A stretch of DNA of 64,000 nucleotides from Sediminibacterium ginsengisoli (GTDB lineage: Bacteria > Bacteroidota > Bacteroidia > Chitinophagales > Chitinophagaceae), in the NCBI RefSeq assembly GCF_900167075.1, contig NZ_FUWH01000005.1, positions 62,001-126,000 on the forward strand. The letters are read 5' to 3'. The notes below the pieces were generated by a model that made no database searches, was not told the origin of the DNA, and worked only from the letters and a program-made list of their open reading frames with translations. The position numbers and the translations under genes were made by a program. Each line of letters opens with the position of its first letter. Position 1 is the first letter of the stretch. This document shows positions 8,077 through 17,226 of the stretch, one piece after another.

Positions 8077-9096
8077 TTAGACCATCTTATTTGCATACTG
8101 TTTTAATGGATCACATCCAATATCAATGTAATTAGTGTTCAAATCATTATTTACAAAATCACAAATACTATGAAGCGTTTGCAGAATGTTATAATCTTCC
8201 ATATCTGCAGCGTGCAACCCTATCAATCTTTTTCCCTCTCCCATTCCAAGGCCAATAACTATTGCCCGAACAGGCCAATTACGGTAAAGTAAACCCTCAC
8301 GAATCATAGCCTCACCTACACAAGGCTTTCCTGGAAATTCCGGCCATTCCATGGTACGTTCTCCAATTTTCCCAAAGCATACGTGCCAGAATATACCACT
8401 GAGAATGCAAGCATTATTAGGAAACAGATAATAAGGTAATGCCTCCTGAAGAAAAAAATGGTAATCCAACGGTGCAAAGTCAATCATTAAAATCGCAGGA
8501 TTATCCTCATACTGCAGCTGTTTCATATTTGCGACCTTATCCAGCTTTCCCTGTATCAATTGAATAATATCGTATCTAGATACATTTTGGGCACCTGGTT
8601 TTCTGAAAGAATTCCAGCTTACTATTGGCCCCTCAGTATCAGAAATCTTACCGCTCCGAACGCCCTCAATATGTATATTAACTTTTAAGTACTGATCTTG
8701 AATATTGCGGATTACATTGGTACTATCAGCAAAAAAAATCGTTTTTAGCTCAAGGTTAATATATGATCCATTAGCAAGATTCAAGAGAAAATCCGGTGTA
8801 GGGCCCTTTGTTTTAAAAACAGGCTGAATAGAACATTTTCCCTTTAAATGATCAAATACGTCTATTTCATTAAACAAACTGAAAGCATGTTCAATATGCT
8901 CGCTGTGATCAATCTTCGCACTTACTAGATGCCGAAGCATGTCTTTTCGCTGAGCTCTTATAAAAGGTTCCTGAATAGCACGACGGTCTATTTCCCGCAA
9001 TTTATTATCAGGAAATAGATCCAGAAGTGGATTTTTTGAAATCCCCGATAATCCGGATTTTAATCTCTCAATATGTTCATAAAGCTCATCTGCCAT
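8077..9096 (-). CDS. PD-(D/E)xK-like putative nuclease
   Basis: A 339-residue soluble protein. GPTPDFLLNLANGSYINLELKT at residues 98-119 has P101-D102, then a 13-residue gap, then E116-L117-K118. That is the PD-(D/E)xK catalytic pattern, with hydrophobic strands on either side as expected. The helical N-terminus contains several histidines (HSEHIEHAF). The rest, including CVGEAMIREGLLYRNWPVRAIVIGLG, resembles no domain I know. It is read in the same direction as, and just after, the Mrr-like gene at 9156-10193, with a 59-base gap, so the two may form an operon. The catalytic role is inferred from the motif alone. Confidence 0.6.
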   Translation of the reverse strand: MADELYEHIERLKSGLSGISKNPLLDLFPDNKLREIDRRAIQEPFIRAQRKDMLRHLVSAKIDHSEHIEHAFSLFNEIDVFDHLKGKCSIQPVFKTKGPTPDFLLNLANGSYINLELKTIFFADSTNVIRNIQDQYLKVNIHIEGVRSGKISDTEGPIVSWNSFRKPGAQNVSRYDIIQLIQGKLDKVANMKQLQYEDNPAILMIDFAPLDYHFFLQEALPYYLFPNNACILSGIFWHVCFGKIGERTMEWPEFPGKPCVGEAMIREGLLYRNWPVRAIVIGLGMGEGKRLIGLHAADMEDYNILQTLHSICDFVNNDLNTNYIDIGCDPLKQYANKMV

Positions 9097-9155
9097 ACTT
9101 TTTTTTGTAAACCACCTGCAATATGGAAAACTGGCGTTAATTAAGCAAAATCAGC

Positions 9156-10193
9156 TTAGTCAACGCATTTTGAATCCTTCGTATCACCGGAAGAGAATAT
9201 ATCACTCAATCCGAACTGGTGTAGAGTACCTAAAGGAACGCCGGTCATTGGATGCGCATTTTGAATATGATCTTCATTAGCCATTATAATACTTTGTGAG
9301 GCAGCCCCAGATTCAGGTCTGGAGGCGCAAATCACCACCCTTTTATCTTTTATTACCAGCTCTGACTTAGAAAACATAGTACCTGATCCTGGATCTCCTA
9401 CTGGTGAATATAAAAAATGTTCAAAATCAAGACTTTGACTGTGGACCTTTTCATGCCAAACATTAATATCGACTACAGTATGGGAAATATAGATCGGGTA
9501 AGTATTCTGATGAGTTATGGAACAACCATTATCATGGACTGCAATAAACTGAAAGCCACGTGCATTTTCTTTTCCGAAAGTTGATGCTATCTTAGTCACA
9601 TCTGTAAAATCAGAGCTGACTCTGTCAACTGCTTGCTCAATCATTCCAGCCAGCTTTGGAATCACAGTTTTATTAAATATATTTTTTATCCCTTTCTTGC
9701 ACCCTTTGCATTCAGAAAATAATTTCTGTATTGTTTCATTATCAAAATGACTAGACGTTCCTGAAAATGCCACATTGGTTATTTCATAATTCTTTTTAAA
9801 AAGATGCACGCCTGCCATATCATTTCCAGTAGGCGCCCGCTTCTTTAGGGTCAGTAATGTAATTCCAAGAGCAGCAGCCTTTTTGATCGCGCCTGATTGA
9901 AAAGTTCCGGAAGTAACAAAAAAGCCTGTGATTCCTTTATTTTCTATCATTCCATGAAAGTCTAAGATATCTTTCATGGGTATTCCCTTCTTATGATGCT
10001 TACACTCAAATGCGTACTTTATACTCTTCCCATTAACCTGCGTTGTTACAAAGAGATCAAGAACTCGGTTTATACCATGTTGGTCTTTAATTGTATGCTT
10101 CTTCTTAAAAACAGTGCCCGGCTGATGCGAAACTGAACGTTCAACAAGCAAAGTAAGCGCTTCAAGTATATCTCCTTTTTCTGTGGTATTCAT
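9156..10193 (-). CDS. Mrr-like restriction endonuclease domain protein
   Basis: A 345-residue protein with an N-terminal Mrr_cat-type nuclease fold. GDILEALTLLVE forms the first helix, RVLDLFV gives D46, and YAFECKHHKKG gives E63-C-K65. A later strand, ITGFFVTSGTFQSGAIKKAAALGITLLTL, is the typical Mrr C-terminal alpha-beta element. The remaining 200 residues have a four-cysteine stretch (C-K-G-C near residue 158) and no known domain, and may sense target or partner. Mrr proteins cut modified or foreign DNA. It starts 140 bases from the divergent STAND gene at 10334, so both may answer to one regulatory region. Confidence 0.8.
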   Translation of the reverse strand: MNTTEKGDILEALTLLVERSVSHQPGTVFKKKHTIKDQHGINRVLDLFVTTQVNGKSIKYAFECKHHKKGIPMKDILDFHGMIENKGITGFFVTSGTFQSGAIKKAAALGITLLTLKKRAPTGNDMAGVHLFKKNYEITNVAFSGTSSHFDNETIQKLFSECKGCKKGIKNIFNKTVIPKLAGMIEQAVDRVSSDFTDVTKIASTFGKENARGFQFIAVHDNGCSITHQNTYPIYISHTVVDINVWHEKVHSQSLDFEHFLYSPVGDPGSGTMFSKSELVIKDKRVVICASRPESGAASQSIIMANEDHIQNAHPMTGVPLGTLHQFGLSDIFSSGDTKDSKCVD

Positions 10194-10301
10194 TTTATAA
10201 AATTATCAATTCTTTACTCTTTTGAATTCACATTAAAACGAATTGAAAATCAGTCAGAAGCGTATGTTATTCACATATTCTAAATAAATGAAATACATAA
10301 T

Positions 10302-10309
10302 TAATTTTG
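10302..10309 (+). promoter_or_regulatory. Candidate Bacteroidota -7 element before the STAND gene
   Basis: TAATTTTG fits the TAnnTTTG element of Bacteroidota promoters and lies 24 bases before the start codon at 10334. No clear -33 TTTG partner is visible. Confidence 0.35.
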
Positions 10310-10333
10310 TAATCTAACACCTAAAATCTACTT

Positions 10334-13300
10334 ATGGCAGGGATCAATGAAACTTCGATAGAACAGATCGAAAACCTTAAGGATATTGAATTGAGTGAAT
10401 TGCTTCATACATTACTGCATTGTGAAGCAGCCAAATATATTCCCGGAAGCTTTACGGTTTCTGTCCCCTTTAACATCACAACGGCAGACGCTGGGTCCGA
10501 TGGCAGAGCACAATGGTCAGGCACAACTTTGAATACACCTTACCTGCCAAAACAATATTGCATTTTCCAAAATAAGGCAACGGTATTGGGGCCAGCAGAT
10601 TGCTATGATGAAATATTGGTGAAAGAAGTAAAGGGCAACCCAAGAAAACTAAAAGGCGAAATTGAAAAAGTTGTAACCGCTGATGGGTGTTATATACTTT
10701 TTACAAATAGGCCATTGACAGATACGCAAAAAAATGACAGGATATCTAAATTCAGAGAAGCTATTAGGGATGCAGGACATAAAAGTTATGATAAATTTCA
10801 TATTGATATATATGATGCTAATGTGATAAAGGACTGGACAAACCAGTATATAACTGCTATCTTGAAAGTCCAACGGTATAACAACATGACTCGCCCATTG
10901 AGCTTCAGAATATGGGAAGAGTTCGGGCAAGATATTAGAGAAAAAGAAACGACATACCAACTGAATGACCAGTTGGCTAAATCAATATCTTCCATACGTG
11001 CAGGAATTTTAGAGCAAAAAGTCTATAGAATTCATGGCCACTCAGGATTGGGCAAAACAAGGTTTATCTATGAAACATTTCGCCCGGTCAATTCAGAAGT
11101 GGAATCACTTAAAAATTTGTCCGTCTATTTTGACGCTGACCATGTGGAAAACCTAGATGAAGTCGTTGGTTACATTATTTCACATAGGGATAAACAGAAT
11201 GGTATTATTGTAATCGATAATTGCACCGCTTCATCGCATATAAAATTATCAGCCATTATAAAACCATACAATGGTTTAAAATTAATAACAGTTGGACTAG
11301 ATGATGACAGGGAAATTAATGACAGAAAGATTAAACTTATTAGAGATAACCAAAAAGATCTGATACTGGAAATAATCGATGAAAAATTAAAACAGACGCA
11401 TACACTGTCTGAAAGAGAATATTTGGCTTCTGTGTGTGAAGGATATCCTTGGATGGCCGTACGTTTTTCTGAACAGGTATCACGATTAGGCTTGACCGAA
11501 TTGAATAAATACCCTATTGATTCATTAATCAAAAAACTGTTATTTGAACACAATCAAAGAAATGATGAAGATTATGATATCATAAGGGCATGTTCAGTAT
11601 TCTCTTCGTTTGGCTTTCTTGACGATAGTTTTCAGTCTCTAATCAATGATCAACTTGCAGATACCCTGCAGAAACAAATGGATTTCATTCGAGAGAAAAT
11701 ATATGATGGGAGTATTACAGATTCCAAATTCAGAGAAATCTGCAATAAGTACAAAGAAAAAGATATTATTGAAAAAAAGAGCGTCTACTATTCAGTAAAA
11801 CCTACGGTTCTGGCGATACATCTTTCTGCATCATGGTTAATGACAACATCGCCGAGAAAAGTAATTGACATTCTTGAAAAATTGCAAAAGGTTCAATTAG
11901 ATACAAGATTCTTAGAAAGATTGTCAGAGTTAGATCAAATCGACAAAGCAAAAGATCTGGTAGGACAACTGTGGGGTATGGATGGTTTTTTCGGAAAAGC
12001 GGAAGTGCTTAAATCTGAATGGGGTTCACTCCTCTTCCGCCATGTTGTTGAAGTGAATCCAATAGAAACTATGAACTCCCTGACGTTCGCTTTTGGACAA
12101 ATGTCAATAACAGAATTAAGGAGCGAAACGGCATCCAGGCGTAACTTGGTTTGGGCGCTTGAGAAACTTGCCTTTCGAAAGACTACTTTTAGCGATGCTG
12201 CAAAAATGCTCTATACTTTCGCGGTAGCTGAAAATGAGACTTGGGCGAACAATGCAACAGGACAATTCAGACAGCTATTTCAATTGCGCCTGGCTGGCAC
12301 AGAAGCAAGCCTGGAAGAACGCTTGCCAATTATCAAATGGGGATTACTCAAAAATGATGACAACTATGAGCGCATTGCAATCTTGGCCATAGCTACAGGT
12401 CTCGACAACCATAATTTCCACAGGTCGGGTGGCGCAGAAAAACAAGGAAGTAGTGCGCCATTACAAGATTACCACCCTTCCAATCAAGAGACAGTTGATT
12501 ACCGCCAAACCTTGCTATCTATGTTACTTCCGATTGCTAAAAAGAATTCCCCAAATGGACAAATTGCACGAAAAGAAATCGCGAAGAATCTTCGAATACT
12601 AATCCGTGACGGATTTATTGAACAGATGGAAGCATTTATTAAGGAAGTGGCAGCTGACGCACATTTTACATGGCCTGAAATGGGAACAGCACTCAGGAAA
12701 GCAATGTCTTATGAAGCAAAAAATGTTCCGGAGATTAAGGACAGGTTGCAATTATTACTGGAGACACTGATGCCTACTGATTTTCGAAATCAACTGCAGA
12801 TGAAGGTATCGAAACCTGAATGGTTTGACTATAGTGAAGATTTCGGCGATGATATTGTAAAGAAAAACGCAGAGTTAATAGCAGAAAAGATAGTGAGCGA
12901 GAATATAGATCTGACGGAATACCTGCAGGATCTTTTAATTGGGGAACAACGAATGGGCTTTGTTTTTGGCAAAAAGCTGGGCGAAATACTTGTCGGCAAA
13001 AAAGAATTTATTGATAAGGCCATAGAGGAACTAGAAAAGATTCCCGTAAATGAACAGAACCCTGAAATCATTGCCGGTTTTGCATTAGGAACAAAGGACG
13101 TTGAAATTGTAAATGGGCTATACTCAACAGTGCTTGCTAGCAATTCCATCAATCACAATGCTTTTTACCTTGCTCGTGTTTTAAATATCAACATAACTGA
13201 TCTCTTTAAATTATTTGCGTTGGTTGATGCAGGAAAAGTGGACATCAGTTATTTTCTCAATTTTAAGTATGGAAAATCCCTTTCAGCTTTCCAAAATGAA

Positions 13301-14149
13301 GATGTTATTGAGTTTTGCTTGACAATTTGTAAATATCCAAGTGGAAACTGGGTCGCTTTATCACTGCTTTATATGTACTGCTATGAAAATGAAAGCAACT
13401 GGCAATATTGCACTCCAGCGATTAAATCAATCATTGTGAAAAGCAACATGATAATAGAAAAAAACATACAATATCAAATGGATACTTTCCATTGGTCTTC
13501 CACTATTGAAAAACTTTTGGAGTCCACAAATGATTCTGCTTTTGCAAAGCAAATCATGCAACAATTAATTGAAGCAAGTTCACAACGCAACTATGATTAT
13601 AACATGGAACCATACCTGCCAAAGATCTACAAGATACTTTTTGACAAATATTTTGATGAAACCTGGGAGTATTTGGGCAATGCGTTGATTTCAAAGAATT
13701 ACCTTTTTATTCTGCATATTAACCGTACGATAGGCGCACAGAAAGGTCATAATGAAACGAACGGAATTCTTTTTGAAAATCCAGATCGCTTTGAAAAACT
13801 CCTCGAGTGGTGCAAAACCAATCCTGAAGAAGCACCTAAAAGAATGGCTCATATGATGCCAGTTGATGCAAAATCGGGCGATAATATAGAATGGCACCCT
13901 TTTGCAAAAATGATCATTGACAATTTCGGCAATGACAAATCAGTATTAGAAAACCTATCCGCCAATATCGGCACTTACACCTCTATAGGCAGTAGTGTGG
14001 AATATCTTCAATCGCTTTATTGGCTTATGACTTTGTTACGGGACCACCCTATTGACTTGGTTAGGATATGGGCGAATTCACAGAAAAATTCACTACAAAA
14101 AGAAATAAAGCTGGAAGAATTAGACAATGAGGGAGAACTACCTAGATAA
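10334..14149 (+). CDS. STAND-type NTPase with N-terminal Mrr-like nuclease domain (putative defence protein)
   Basis: A 1271-residue protein. Residues 1-180 look like a nuclease-fold domain of the Mrr/PD-(D/E)xK kind: SDGRAQW gives D56 and CIFQNKAT gives Q79-N-K81, the Q-x-K variant of the ExK motif, followed by a YILFTNRPL strand. A P-loop NTPase begins at about 220: GHSGLGKT at 235-242 (Walker A) and IIVIDN at 291-296 with D295 (Walker B). From about 450 to the end it is almost wholly alpha-helical, like the repeat sensor region of STAND proteins. This plan (effector, STAND NTPase, helical sensor) is that of anti-phage Avs/NLR-like proteins. I cannot place it in a named Avs class. It stands alone, divergent from the Mrr-like gene. 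Confidence 0.75.
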   Translation: MAGINETSIEQIENLKDIELSELLHTLLHCEAAKYIPGSFTVSVPFNITTADAGSDGRAQWSGTTLNTPYLPKQYCIFQNKATVLGPADCYDEILVKEVKGNPRKLKGEIEKVVTADGCYILFTNRPLTDTQKNDRISKFREAIRDAGHKSYDKFHIDIYDANVIKDWTNQYITAILKVQRYNNMTRPLSFRIWEEFGQDIREKETTYQLNDQLAKSISSIRAGILEQKVYRIHGHSGLGKTRFIYETFRPVNSEVESLKNLSVYFDADHVENLDEVVGYIISHRDKQNGIIVIDNCTASSHIKLSAIIKPYNGLKLITVGLDDDREINDRKIKLIRDNQKDLILEIIDEKLKQTHTLSEREYLASVCEGYPWMAVRFSEQVSRLGLTELNKYPIDSLIKKLLFEHNQRNDEDYDIIRACSVFSSFGFLDDSFQSLINDQLADTLQKQMDFIREKIYDGSITDSKFREICNKYKEKDIIEKKSVYYSVKPTVLAIHLSASWLMTTSPRKVIDILEKLQKVQLDTRFLERLSELDQIDKAKDLVGQLWGMDGFFGKAEVLKSEWGSLLFRHVVEVNPIETMNSLTFAFGQMSITELRSETASRRNLVWALEKLAFRKTTFSDAAKMLYTFAVAENETWANNATGQFRQLFQLRLAGTEASLEERLPIIKWGLLKNDDNYERIAILAIATGLDNHNFHRSGGAEKQGSSAPLQDYHPSNQETVDYRQTLLSMLLPIAKKNSPNGQIARKEIAKNLRILIRDGFIEQMEAFIKEVAADAHFTWPEMGTALRKAMSYEAKNVPEIKDRLQLLLETLMPTDFRNQLQMKVSKPEWFDYSEDFGDDIVKKNAELIAEKIVSENIDLTEYLQDLLIGEQRMGFVFGKKLGEILVGKKEFIDKAIEELEKIPVNEQNPEIIAGFALGTKDVEIVNGLYSTVLASNSINHNAFYLARVLNINITDLFKLFALVDAGKVDISYFLNFKYGKSLSAFQNEDVIEFCLTICKYPSGNWVALSLLYMYCYENESNWQYCTPAIKSIIVKSNMIIEKNIQYQMDTFHWSSTIEKLLESTNDSAFAKQIMQQLIEASSQRNYDYNMEPYLPKIYKILFDKYFDETWEYLGNALISKNYLFILHINRTIGAQKGHNETNGILFENPDRFEKLLEWCKTNPEEAPKRMAHMMPVDAKSGDNIEWHPFAKMIIDNFGNDKSVLENLSANIGTYTSIGSSVEYLQSLYWLMTLLRDHPIDLVRIWANSQKNSLQKEIKLEELDNEGELPR

Positions 14150-14286
14150 GCTTTTATAATTTTCTTCTACTAGTCACAGTTTTAATTAATGGTGTGCATA
14201 AAAATCTGAAAACCAATCAGATATGTTTTTATTTTATTTTTTGCTAAATTATTTAGTAAAGTTGCCAATGGATAAGGCTAATAATC

Positions 14287-17226
14287 ATGCATTTAGACGC
14301 AAAGACATTTTATTCATTTTGTTTTGGAACGTATTCCACAGCCGGACTGGTAGAAGCTGCTGTAGAACACGGACTTTCCACGCTGGCATTGTGTAACATC
14401 AACTGTACCTACGATCACTGGGAGTTTGTAAAACTATGCCGTGAAGCTGGCATTAAACCTGTCCTGGGAGTTGATATACGAAACACTGACCAGTGCTGCT
14501 ATCTACTGCTCGCCAGAAATAACCAAGGTCTCGTCTGGATCAATAGCTTTTTATCTGAGCACCTTATCGCCAAAAAAGAATTTCCGGCCTCGCCTGCCGC
14601 ACCGGAAGAGGTATTTGTCGTGTATCCCATGGGAAGCAAGGAACCTGGTGAACTGGCTGGCAACGAACGTATCGGCATAAAACCTTACGAAGTCGGCTCA
14701 CTTTTTAAATTCGATGCAGGCCATCAGTATGTGATCCACCAGCCGGTCGTCATTCAAGATAATGATCACTACTATCTCCATTGCCTGTTACGAGCCATTG
14801 ACAAAAACCTGCTGCTGTCTCAACTGACCAGCGACCATTGCTGCAGACGCGAAGATTATTTTGTCAGTCCTGCCAAGATATTATCCTTATTCAAACAATA
14901 TCCGGCTGTCGTTACTAATACTTACAAGTTACTGGATCAGTGTTCGATCGAGATGGATTTTGATCAGGATAAAACCCTGCAAGTCTATGGTGGATCTAAA
15001 GAGGATGATTTTGTATTGCTGGAAAAGCTGTCTACGGCCGGCCTTTTACGCAGGTATGGCAAGAAAAATAAAGTCGCTACAGAACGATTGCAGAAAGAAT
15101 TGAAAGTGATTTATGACCTCGGATTTACTGCCTATTTTCTCATCAATCATGATTTCATTCGCTTTGCCAATGAGCAGGCATTTTATCATGTGGGACGTGG
15201 CAGCGGAGCCAACTCTATTGTAGCCTACTGCCTGGGTATTACGGATGTAGATCCCATCGAACTCAACCTGTATTTCGAGCGTTTCTTAAATCCAGAACGT
15301 ACCTCTCCGCCGGATTTCGATATTGATTTTTCCTGGACGGATCGTGATGAAGTAATGGCCTATATGTTCACACGATACGGTAAAAAACATGTGGCCCTGC
15401 TTGGTTCCTGCCCGACATTCAAACACGATTCGATTATCCGGGAACTGGGTAAAGTATATGGCCTGCCGGATGAAGAGATCAAAGCATTTCAGCAGAGCGG
15501 GAAGCCAACCTGTGATAAGACCAGAAAGATTGACAGGTTCGGCAAACTGATGCAAGGCTTTCCTTCTACCCCATCTATCCACCCTTGCGGTGTACTTATT
15601 TCTGAAAAACCGATCCTGCATTACGGCACTCTGTTCCATACCCCGAAAAGCGAACGCACCGGTATGGCAGCCATCCAAATGGACATGTTCACTGCTGAGG
15701 ACATTGGTTTAAACAAGTTTGATGTATTGTCACAGCGAGGCCTCGGACATATAAAAGATGCATTGCTACTCATCAGACTGCATCATGGAAAAGAGATCGA
15801 CATTCACAATACCCGTACCTTTTTTGAAGATGAAAGAATCAAAAAACAGATACGGGAAGCAAATACCATCGGCTGCTTTTACATCGAATCACCTGCCATG
15901 CGCCAGCTCCTGAAGAAACTACGCTGCGATGACTACTCGACACTGGTTGCCGCTTCCTCTATTATTCGCCCTGGTGTCGCACAGTCCGGCATGATGCGAT
16001 CCTATATCGAACGCTATCATAACCCTTCAATCGTCGAATATATACACCCGCTCTTTAAGGAACATCTTTCCGAAACCTATGGCGTGATGGTTTACCAGGA
16101 AGATGTGATCAAGATCGCTCACTATTATGGTGGTCTGTCGCTCGGTAAAGCCGATATCCTGCGCAGGGCAATGAGCGGTAAATACCGTTCCTCTAACCGG
16201 TTCAACCTGATCCGGGAAGAATTCTTTGCTTCGGCGGTTGCACTCGGACGAGATCCTGAACAGGTAGGCGAAGTCTGGCGTCAGATGGTAAGTTTTGCAG
16301 GCTACTCCTTTAATAAAGCCCACTCTGCATCCTTCGCCGTAGAAAGTTACATGAGCCTCTATCTGAAAACCTATTACCCCCAGGAATTCATGGTAGCCGT
16401 CATCAACAATTTTGGTGGCTTTTACTCGCGCGAACTCTATTTCCTGGAACTGCTCAAAAGCGGTGGTGATATTCATTTGCCCTGTATCAACCACAGCGAA
16501 CACCTTACTTCTATTCTCCATGGTCGTGTCTATGTCGGCTTTATTCATATCAAGGGTCTTCAGGATAAATTACTGGAAAAGATTATTGATGATCGAAAAT
16601 TCAACGGGCCATATAAAAACATCAGTGACTTTTTAGAACGAACCGGTTGCGGGCTGGAACAGTTGAACACTTTGATTCGCATCGGGGCATTTCGCTTTAC
16701 CGGTAAGTCAAAAAAGACATTACTATGGGAAGCTAATTTTTTACAGAAACGCGTGACCACAAATACGCCGGAAGTGCAGACCATGTTTAACGAGCCTTTA
16801 CAGTTTGATTTTACACTCCCCAAACTGGACGACAACCCAATAGACGATCTGTACGACCAGATGGAAATCATGGGGTTCTGTACCACAAACCCTTTTGCAC
16901 TCGCCGATGCAGATCCCTGCGCCTATGTTCCATCACGTGACATGCATCTGTATAAAGGCAAGCATATTGCTATGCTCGCGTACTTTATTGCCCGCAAGCA
17001 TGTAACTACCAAAAATGATGATCAGATGTTCTTCGGAACTTTCGTCGATAGTGAATTGAACTGGATAGATACCGTCCATTTTCCGCAACAGGCAAAACGA
17101 TATCCCTTACATAGTAGCGGCTTTTACAAACTAAAAGGCAAAATCACCGAAGATTTTGGCGTTTATAGCCTGGAAGTTTCGCACCTGGAAAAAATCGGAT
17201 ATAAAAATCGCTCCTATGTTAACTGA
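14287..17226 (+). CDS. Mobile-element-type DNA polymerase III alpha subunit (DnaE), probable translesion role
   Basis: A 979-residue C-family polymerase, shorter than the usual 1100-1200 of replicative DnaE. The polymerase core has GRGSGANSIVAYCLGITDVDPI and PDFDIDF (from residue 342, with D345 and D347 in the catalytic DxD), then a fingers region and a helix-hairpin-helix region near 750. The N-terminal PHP-like domain has lost most metal ligands: the first motif is MHLDAKTFYSF instead of HxHxxYS and the second is LALCNINC instead of LALTDHN. The last 11 bases overlap the start of the Y-family polymerase gene. A short dnaE next to a dinB-like gene is typical of damage-inducible mutasome cassettes on mobile DNA, so it is unlikely to be the main replicase. 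Confidence 0.85.
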   Translation: MHLDAKTFYSFCFGTYSTAGLVEAAVEHGLSTLALCNINCTYDHWEFVKLCREAGIKPVLGVDIRNTDQCCYLLLARNNQGLVWINSFLSEHLIAKKEFPASPAAPEEVFVVYPMGSKEPGELAGNERIGIKPYEVGSLFKFDAGHQYVIHQPVVIQDNDHYYLHCLLRAIDKNLLLSQLTSDHCCRREDYFVSPAKILSLFKQYPAVVTNTYKLLDQCSIEMDFDQDKTLQVYGGSKEDDFVLLEKLSTAGLLRRYGKKNKVATERLQKELKVIYDLGFTAYFLINHDFIRFANEQAFYHVGRGSGANSIVAYCLGITDVDPIELNLYFERFLNPERTSPPDFDIDFSWTDRDEVMAYMFTRYGKKHVALLGSCPTFKHDSIIRELGKVYGLPDEEIKAFQQSGKPTCDKTRKIDRFGKLMQGFPSTPSIHPCGVLISEKPILHYGTLFHTPKSERTGMAAIQMDMFTAEDIGLNKFDVLSQRGLGHIKDALLLIRLHHGKEIDIHNTRTFFEDERIKKQIREANTIGCFYIESPAMRQLLKKLRCDDYSTLVAASSIIRPGVAQSGMMRSYIERYHNPSIVEYIHPLFKEHLSETYGVMVYQEDVIKIAHYYGGLSLGKADILRRAMSGKYRSSNRFNLIREEFFASAVALGRDPEQVGEVWRQMVSFAGYSFNKAHSASFAVESYMSLYLKTYYPQEFMVAVINNFGGFYSRELYFLELLKSGGDIHLPCINHSEHLTSILHGRVYVGFIHIKGLQDKLLEKIIDDRKFNGPYKNISDFLERTGCGLEQLNTLIRIGAFRFTGKSKKTLLWEANFLQKRVTTNTPEVQTMFNEPLQFDFTLPKLDDNPIDDLYDQMEIMGFCTTNPFALADADPCAYVPSRDMHLYKGKHIAMLAYFIARKHVTTKNDDQMFFGTFVDSELNWIDTVHFPQQAKRYPLHSSGFYKLKGKITEDFGVYSLEVSHLEKIGYKNRSYVN

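Noticed and set aside
17156-17215. Earlier start for the Y-family polymerase
   Set aside because: The extra 20 residues are the dnaE reading frame shifted by one and precede the conserved first strand for no reason.
14287-17226. DnaE as the chromosomal replicase
   Set aside because: Too short, PHP motifs decayed, and overlapping a Y-family polymerase gene, which fits an accessory mutasome.
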